NCBI RefSeq assembly: GCF_022678645.1
Contig: NZ_JALBWV010000023.1
Location: 57,874-121,873 of the forward strand
Length of the DNA: 64,000 nucleotides
Direction of reading: 5' to 3'
Origin: Saccharopolyspora soli
GTDB taxonomy: Bacteria; Actinomycetota; Actinomycetes; Mycobacteriales; Pseudonocardiaceae
The translations under genes were made by a program, and so were the position numbers. The notes below the pieces were generated by a model. The model saw only the letters and a program-made list of their open reading frames with translations. It had not been told where the DNA came from and searched no databases. This document shows, piece after piece, positions 59,098-64,000 of the stretch. The stretch's first letter is position 1. Every line of letters begins with the position of its first letter.

Positions 59098-60108
59098 TCA
59101 GCTGTTCGGAACTGGTGCGTCGGCGGCGATGATGTTCTGGCCGCGCAGGGATTTCCAGAAGGCGGGCGGGACGTTCTCGGCGAGGGCGCCGAGGTCTTCG
59201 GCGATGCGGCTGGGGCGGGTCGCGCCGGGGATGACCGCGGCGACGGCCGGGTGGGCCAGCACGAACTGGAGGGCGGCGGACTTGATGCCGATGCCGTGGT
59301 CCTGCGCCGCCTTCTTGATGCGGCTGACCTTCTCGACGATCTCGGCGGGCGCTTCGGCGTATTCGAAGTGGCTGCCACCAGCGAGGATGCCGGAACTGTA
59401 GGGGCCGCCGACGACGAGGTCGACGTCCTGGCCGACAGCTGCGGGCAGCAGCCGCTGGAGTGCGCGCTCGTGGTCGAGGAGGGTGTAACGGCCCGCCAGC
59501 AGGAACGCGTCCGGATGCGGCTCGTCCAGGTCCAGCGTCATCTCCAGCGGCTCGACCTTGTTCACCCCCAGGCCCCAGGCTTTGATGACGCCTTCATCCC
59601 GCAGCCGGGTCAGCGCGCGGAAGGCGCCGGTACGAGCGCTGTCGTAGACGCCGACCCAGTCGTCGCCGTAGAAGTCCTGGGCGACGTCGTGGACCCAGAC
59701 GATGTCGAGCCGGTCCGTCTTGAGCCGCTTGAGGCTGTCCTCAATGGACCGCAGGGTGGCATCCGCGCTGTAGTCGTTGACGATCTTGTTGGGGCGACCG
59801 TGCTCGAACAGGGCGCCCTTCTCGCCCAGCGCCCGGCTCGCGGGATCCTCGGTCTCGTCGAGGATTATCCGACCGACCTTGGTCGACAGGACGAACTCGT
59901 CGCGTGGCTGCTGAGCCAGGACGTCACCGAGTCGGATCTCCGCGAGGCCAGCGCCGTACAGCGGTGCCGTGTCGAAGTAGCGGATGCCCTGGTCCCAGGC
60001 GGCCTGCACGGTGGCGGCCGCCTCATCTTCGGGAATGGCGCGGAACATGTTGCCCAACGGGGCGGTGCCGAAGCCGATGCGGCCCCGCAGCAGTGATTTG
60101 ATGCTCAT
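59098..60108 (-). CDS. Aldo/keto reductase (D-threo-aldose 1-dehydrogenase-like)
   Basis: A 336-aa AKR barrel. The catalytic set is Asp and Tyr in IRYFDTAPLYGAGLAEIRLG, Lys in FVLSTKVGRI and His in LDIVWVHDVAQDF. IPGATRPSRIAEDLGAL holds the NADP(H) phosphate-binding region. The sequence style is that of L-fucose/D-threo-aldose dehydrogenase and pyridoxal dehydrogenase relatives. ATG 60108 has GAGG at good distance. It follows the GlcG-like gene by about 90 bp. Confidence 0.92.
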   Translation of the reverse strand: MSIKSLLRGRIGFGTAPLGNMFRAIPEDEAAATVQAAWDQGIRYFDTAPLYGAGLAEIRLGDVLAQQPRDEFVLSTKVGRIILDETEDPASRALGEKGALFEHGRPNKIVNDYSADATLRSIEDSLKRLKTDRLDIVWVHDVAQDFYGDDWVGVYDSARTGAFRALTRLRDEGVIKAWGLGVNKVEPLEMTLDLDEPHPDAFLLAGRYTLLDHERALQRLLPAAVGQDVDLVVGGPYSSGILAGGSHFEYAEAPAEIVEKVSRIKKAAQDHGIGIKSAALQFVLAHPAVAAVIPGATRPSRIAEDLGALAENVPPAFWKSLRGQNIIAADAPVPNS

Positions 60109-60199
60109 GGCGAAAACCTCGGTCAGATGCTCGTGGCTGTTGGGCCGACGGCCAGTCGACGCTCTCTGGATCGGTTGACTGGCCCGGCAATCCGTTGTT

Positions 60200-60613
60200 T
60201 CAGAGGGTCGCGGCAGCAGCCGTGGCGAACCCGTGGTCCTGCTCGGGAGCACCACCTCCCACACCGACGGCACCGATGAGGCGACCGTCTCGGTGGACGG
60301 GGACTCCACCGGCGATGAACAACAGGGGGCGTTCGAGCGCCGTGGGGAGGCTGTGGAACGGGCCGTCGGGCTTGACCAGATCGACCAGGTCAGCGGTCGG
60401 GGCATCCAACTGGAGCGCGGTATAAGCCTTGCGGGTGCTGGTCTCACCAGAAATGAGGACCGCCCGGTCGTCACGGCGGAACGCGAGCAGATTCCCTCCG
60501 GCGTCGAGCACGGTGACGCTGACCGGTACCTCGGCGGCATCGGCAGCGTGCTGGGCAGCTGCGATGAGGACCTCAGCGTCCTGAATGGTCAGCTGGGCGG
60601 TGGTGGTTTTCAT
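60200..60613 (-). CDS. GlcG/HbpS-like heme-binding family protein
   Basis: A 137-aa DUF336 family protein. Typical segments are VPVSVTVLDAGGNLLAFRRD, STRKAYTALQL and GVPVHRDGRLIGAVGVGGGA. Members include GlcG and HbpS and often accompany oxidative-stress or glycolate genes. No signal peptide. ATG 60613 has GGAGG eight bases upstream and is preferred to a start ten codons earlier. Clustered with the aldo/keto reductase and MFS genes. Confidence 0.92.
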   Translation of the reverse strand: MKTTTAQLTIQDAEVLIAAAQHAADAAEVPVSVTVLDAGGNLLAFRRDDRAVLISGETSTRKAYTALQLDAPTADLVDLVKPDGPFHSLPTALERPLLFIAGGVPVHRDGRLIGAVGVGGGAPEQDHGFATAAAATL

Positions 60614-60691
60614 CAGGGATTCCTCCTTCAATGATTCCTTCATCGACAGGGACCGTTGCGACGAGCGGTGCCGCCTCGATGTCGTTGGAAG

Positions 60692-61903
60692 TCAGCGGTG
60701 GATCGGCTCAGCGTGCTGCTCGCCGTAGGCCGAGCCTTGTTCGACGGGGGCACGCGGCGCGGCGCGGCGCTCCAGGGCGCTGGAGATCACGGCGAAGACG
60801 AGGGCTGAGGCGGCCAGGGCGGCGCCAACCCAGTTGGGCGCGGTATAGCCCAAGCCAGCGGCGATGACGATGCCGCCAAGCCAAGCCGCCAGGGCATTGC
60901 CGAGGTTGAAGGCACCGATGTTCGCGGCGGACGCCAACGTGGGAGCACCGTGCGCCTGGTCCAGCACGCGTTTCTGCAGCGGCGGTACGGTGGCGAAACC
61001 GAGGGCTCCGACCAGGAAAACCGCCACGGCTGCGGTCCCCTTGTTGTGCGCGCCCACGGTGAAGAGCGCGAGCACGACGGCAAGGCTGCCCAGTGCGGTG
61101 TAAAGCATCGGCATGAGCTTGCGGTCGGCGAACTTCCCACCGGTCAGATTGCCGACGACCATGCCGAGGCCGAACAGGACCAGCAGCCAGGTGACCGAGG
61201 AATCCGCGTAGCCAGCGACCTCGGTCATCATCGGCGCGATGTAGGTGATGGCCGCGAAAACACCGCCGAACCCGAGCACCGTCATCGTCATGGCGAGCAG
61301 GACCTGGACGTTCTTGAACGCGGACAGCTCGTGGCGCAGGCGCACCCCCTCGGGTTTGGGCATGTCGGGGACGAGCCTGGCGATACCGGCGAGGCCGACG
61401 ACACCGAGCGCGGCCACGATGAAGAAGGTGGTGCGCCAGCCCGCGCTCTGGCCGACGAAGGTGCCCAGCGGCACACCGACGACGTTGGAAGCGGTCAGAC
61501 CGGTGAACATCATCGAGATCGCGCCCGCCTTCTTCTCCGGTGCGACGAGCTCAGCGGCGACCACCGAGCCGATACCGAAGAACGCGCCGTGGGTGAGCGA
61601 GGCGACAACGCGGCCGATGAGCATGACGGCGAACATCGGGGCGATCGCGGAGATGACGTTGCCGACGATGAACAGGCCCATCAGGAGCATGAGCATGTTC
61701 TTGCGGGAAATCTTGGTCCCCACGACGGTCATGATCGGGGCACCGAGCATGACGCCGAGGGCGTAACCGGTGACCAGCAGGCCAGCGGTGGGCACTGAGA
61801 CACCGAAGTCAGCCGCGACATCGGGCAGCAACCCCATGATCACGAACTCCGTGGTGCCGATACCGAAGGCCCCGATGGCCAGGGCCAGGAGCGCGAGAGG
61901 CAT
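60692..61903 (-). CDS. MFS transporter (DHA1-type efflux)
   Basis: A 403-aa major facilitator with twelve transmembrane segments. The start MPLALLALAIGAFGIGTTEF followed by VIMGLLPDVAADFGVS is the hallmark of AraJ/YdhP-like and chloramphenicol-efflux-type DHA1 members. GVMLGAPIMTVVGTKISRKN is the loop 2-3 motif and GNLTGGKFADRKLMPML its mirror. ATG 61903 matches the family start and has AAGG upstream. A 19-base palindrome lies about 100 bp upstream, and a MarR gene is beyond it. Confidence 0.92.
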   Translation of the reverse strand: MPLALLALAIGAFGIGTTEFVIMGLLPDVAADFGVSVPTAGLLVTGYALGVMLGAPIMTVVGTKISRKNMLMLLMGLFIVGNVISAIAPMFAVMLIGRVVASLTHGAFFGIGSVVAAELVAPEKKAGAISMMFTGLTASNVVGVPLGTFVGQSAGWRTTFFIVAALGVVGLAGIARLVPDMPKPEGVRLRHELSAFKNVQVLLAMTMTVLGFGGVFAAITYIAPMMTEVAGYADSSVTWLLVLFGLGMVVGNLTGGKFADRKLMPMLYTALGSLAVVLALFTVGAHNKGTAAVAVFLVGALGFATVPPLQKRVLDQAHGAPTLASAANIGAFNLGNALAAWLGGIVIAAGLGYTAPNWVGAALAASALVFAVISSALERRAAPRAPVEQGSAYGEQHAEPIHR

Positions 61904-62001
61904 TTGGAGCGACCTTCCGTAGGCGGCTTGCACTAGCACCTTACGGGCATCGACAATAATTGCACACGCCGTCTATCGGCAAGTGCCGGATGATGTTGCA
62001 T

Positions 62002-62020
62002 GCGCCATACGGTACGGCGC
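62002..62020. promoter_or_regulatory. Palindrome upstream of the MFS gene
   Basis: GCGCCATACGGTACGGCGC is symmetrical in eight of nine pairs around a central G. It lies in the 194-base spacer between the MarR gene and the MFS efflux gene, where a MarR operator could be expected. The assignment is by position only. Confidence 0.35.
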
Positions 62021-62097
62021 TGCGCGCGCCGAGCAGGCGGACGGAATCGTTCAAGAAATACTTCGCGATCCACCCGCTGACCACACTTGCTCGCTGG

Positions 62098-62532
62098 TCA
62101 GGCTCCTAGCGCCTCGACGAGGGGTTTGAGTTCGGGCAGCTCGGCAGCCTCGGCCAGCGCCTCGTTGATCACCCGATCATGGGTGGGCCGACTGGATTCG
62201 AGCAGGGCGCGCCCCTGCGGCGTCAATTCGGTGTAGATGCCGCGCCGGTCGGTCGGACACAGGTAGCGCTGCAGCAGGTCGCGGTCCTCAAGCCGGTTGA
62301 CGAGCCTGGTGGTGGCGGACTGGCTCAGTACGACGGCGTTGGCGAGTTGGTGCATGCGCAGGTGGAAACCGTCCTGCCGGGAAAGGACGTCCAGCACGGT
62401 GTACTCGGAGACCGACAGGCCGTGTTCGGCGGACAGCACCCGTTCCAGTTCCGCCTCGATCCGGGCGTGCAGTGCGGCGAGCGTGCGCCAGCCCTGGGCA
62501 CGCGCCGCAAAGGCGTCGTCCTTGAGTGACAC
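62098..62532 (-). CDS. MarR family transcriptional regulator
   Basis: A 144-aa regulator. The winged helix reads LRMHQLANAVVLSQSATTRL followed by VNRLEDRDLLQRYLCPTDRR (residues about 57-98). Start GTG at 62532 is preceded by GGAAGTGG. An imperfect palindrome around GTGTTAATAC (about 62579-62588) lies upstream of the start and could be its own operator. It probably controls the adjoining MFS, GlcG-like and aldo/keto reductase genes. Confidence 0.9.
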   Translation of the reverse strand: MSLKDDAFAARAQGWRTLAALHARIEAELERVLSAEHGLSVSEYTVLDVLSRQDGFHLRMHQLANAVVLSQSATTRLVNRLEDRDLLQRYLCPTDRRGIYTELTPQGRALLESSRPTHDRVINEALAEAAELPELKPLVEALGA

Positions 62533-62769
62533 GACTCACCACTTCCTCTTCCGCGCAACAGTTGTCCGCGCTTGCTACGTGTTAATACTACGCACGGACG
62601 CCCGCGTCCTTTAGCTCTGCGCGCGCTTGCGGTGTCGGCCTTCGCCATCGGACCTGCACCTGATCCACTTGCACCCGCAGCACGACACCGCGGTGGCCCA
62701 AATTATCCACAGTGGACTGAAAGGTGTGCGGACGCGCAGGGCGATCCGGGTCCAGCTGTGATTCGGCGG

Positions 62770-63831
62770 CTATTGGTCGGCGGTCTCCCGGGCGCGCAGC
62801 GCCAGCTCGTCGTCGCCCTGGGCGCGAGTTTCCCCGCTCCGCTTGGCTTGTCGGCGGCGCCGTGCAACAAGAGCCACCACGACGACGCACAGGGCGATTA
62901 CGAGCAGCAGTACCCAGGAGTTGACCCAGGCGTGTGTCGTGGTCTCGATGACGGGGAGCGGGGCTATCGAGCCAGACGCGTCAGCGAGCAGCGGGACGAG
63001 GGCGACCGTACCGGTCAGTCGCAGCGCGGGAGTCACTGCGCGGACCGGCACCGAGACCTTCCAGGTTTCGCCCGGCAGCAGCGGCGGCGAGTCGTCGATC
63101 TGTTCCGCAGGGACGCGCCAGAGCCCGAACGGGCCGGAGATCGACGCTGTTTGCCGAGCCGTGAGGATGGCGTTGCCGGTGTTGTGGACCGTGTACGTGA
63201 AGGTGGCGTCGCCCGTCCCGATCGGGTTGGGCGTGCCCGAGTAGTGCACCTGCGGGTCTTCGACCGACAGGTTCGGCTTGAGTTCTCCCCCTACCCGCAG
63301 GCGGATCCGGATGCCGACACGTTGCTCGGTGCCCGCATTCCCATCGCCGGGCCGCGTCAGCGAGGTGACGATGCCGCCCATGTGGTCGCCGGGCGTGGCG
63401 TTGTCCGGCAGGGCGACGGTGAACGGCACCTCGACGGATTGGCCGGGCTGGATCGTGACGTGGTCGCGGTCGGTGTGGACCCATGCACCCACGCCGGTCG
63501 AAGTCGCGTCCTTTCTGACGAGATCGAGTTGGCCCGCGTCGGTGGTGAACGCGTCGGCGGTGTAGACGGCCAGGTCGAGCGGCGTGGTGCCGTGGTTGAC
63601 GACCACCAGGCCGTCCGCCAGCTGCCCGCCCGGGTCGAGGGTGTAGCTGTAGTTGTTCCGGTCGGACCCGAATTCGTTGGCGGCCGTCCGCACCTCCCAG
63701 GGCACGTCGTCTTGGGCTGCCGCAACGGATCCGGCGCCCGCTGCGACGAGGCTGACCGCAGCCAGCAGCACAACGACAACGACGTGGACGGGGGTTCCGG
63801 CTGTGGTCGGACGCGGTCTGAACGGGTGCAT
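62770..63831 (-). CDS. DUF916-type cell-surface protein with C-terminal membrane anchor
   Basis: A 353-aa exported protein. The signal peptide (HVVVVVLLAAVSLVAAGAGS, cleavage near VAAAQD) covers the first ~40 residues. The ectodomain resembles DUF916 (WxL-protein peptidoglycan-binding type): EFGSDRNNYSYTLDPGGQLA, VVVNHGTTPLDLAVYTADAF, VPFTVALPDNATPGDHMGGI, then an Ig-like FTYTVHNTGNAILTARQ domain. A transmembrane helix (WVLLLVIALCVVVVALVA) and a basic cytosolic tail end it. Related proteins occur across actinobacteria; the role is cell-wall or surface binding by inference. Its promoter region is lost in the low-quality end. Confidence 0.87.
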   Translation of the reverse strand: MHPFRPRPTTAGTPVHVVVVVLLAAVSLVAAGAGSVAAAQDDVPWEVRTAANEFGSDRNNYSYTLDPGGQLADGLVVVNHGTTPLDLAVYTADAFTTDAGQLDLVRKDATSTGVGAWVHTDRDHVTIQPGQSVEVPFTVALPDNATPGDHMGGIVTSLTRPGDGNAGTEQRVGIRIRLRVGGELKPNLSVEDPQVHYSGTPNPIGTGDATFTYTVHNTGNAILTARQTASISGPFGLWRVPAEQIDDSPPLLPGETWKVSVPVRAVTPALRLTGTVALVPLLADASGSIAPLPVIETTTHAWVNSWVLLLVIALCVVVVALVARRRRQAKRSGETRAQGDDELALRARETADQ

Positions 63832-63872
63832 CTCTCGTAATCCTCGAACTGTCGGGACAGGATGGAAGACAT

Positions 63873-64000
63873 GCGGTGGGGGGGGGGGCCCCCCCCCCCC
63901 CCCCCCCCCCCCGGGGGGCCCCCGGGGGGTTGGGGGGGGGGGGCCCCCCCCGGGGGGGCCCCCAACCCCCCCCCACCCCGACCCCCATGGGCGAACCCCC
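63873..64000. other. Low-complexity G/C sequence at the window end
   Basis: From about 63873 the sequence is long runs of G and C only, with few other bases. This is typical of a sequencing or assembly artefact at a contig end. No feature should be read from it. Confidence 0.85.

Noticed and set aside
63873..64000. Long G and C runs that could be read as a repeat or quadruplex element
   Set aside because: Alternating homopolymers at the very end of the sequence look like a sequencing or assembly artefact.

Overview
The window is GC-rich actinobacterial DNA. The evidence is strong third-position G/C, frequent GTG starts, Tat and lipoprotein signals, an F420-type (Ddn-like) reductase, and IclR/TetR/GntR/Lrp/MarR regulators. 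Gene content and style suggest a Pseudonocardiaceae-like actinomycete such as Saccharopolyspora or Amycolatopsis; this is inference only. No rRNA, tRNA, CRISPR array, integrase or transposase was recognised. The last ~130 bases are G/C homopolymer noise at a sequence end.

0-27 kb is one large catabolic and uptake island. It holds: an LLM oxidoreductase; an amidohydrolase-SDR-IclR operon; a leftward operon (SDR, thiamine-dependent E1 alpha and beta, sugar-isomerase-like TIM barrel, branched-chain-type binding protein, Gfo/Idh/MocA oxidoreductase, small dimeric-barrel protein, alpha/beta hydrolase); a carboxymuconolactone-decarboxylase-like protein; a LivFGMH-type ABC transporter; an MFS permease; and a Rieske oxygenase operon that also encodes a 7Fe ferredoxin, two paralogous peptide-type binding proteins and DppBCDF. 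Palindromes of the form TTCA-N5-TGAA, usually in pairs exactly 20 bp apart, lie upstream of these units. They suggest one IclR regulon that imports and degrades an unidentified, probably cyclic or aromatic, compound. A 136-bp repeat sits in two intra-operon gaps of this island, and the two binding-protein genes share a perfect 236-bp gene-conversion tract.

27-41 kb is a mosaic: a terpene-synthase remnant with its terminator; a second LLM enzyme; an AbgT-type transporter; a TetR/quinone-oxidoreductase pair with a palindromic operator; a tight D-aminoacylase-like, PLP dehydratase and RidA operon with a divergent two-domain Lrp regulator; a half-sized MFS-like protein; a Ddn-like reductase; an S-adenosyl methyltransferase; and an epoxide hydrolase with MarR.

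41-53 kb is a carbohydrate-acid locus. Two large GHL6-like glycoside-hydrolase-family proteins and a third, internally deleted pseudogene lie with a 3-hydroxyisobutyrate-dehydrogenase-like enzyme, opposite a sugar ABC importer, a D-2-hydroxyacid dehydrogenase and a GntR/FCD regulator. TTGTCTAACAA-type palindromes mark its promoters.

53-64 kb holds a Tat-exported M28 peptidase; a membrane-anchored NB-ARC/TPR (STAND) protein convergent with a phosphoribosyltransferase-radical SAM pair, which is the most system-like uncharacterised group in the window; a VOC/aldo-keto reductase/GlcG-like/MFS/MarR stretch; and a DUF916-type surface protein cut off from its upstream context by the poor-quality end.
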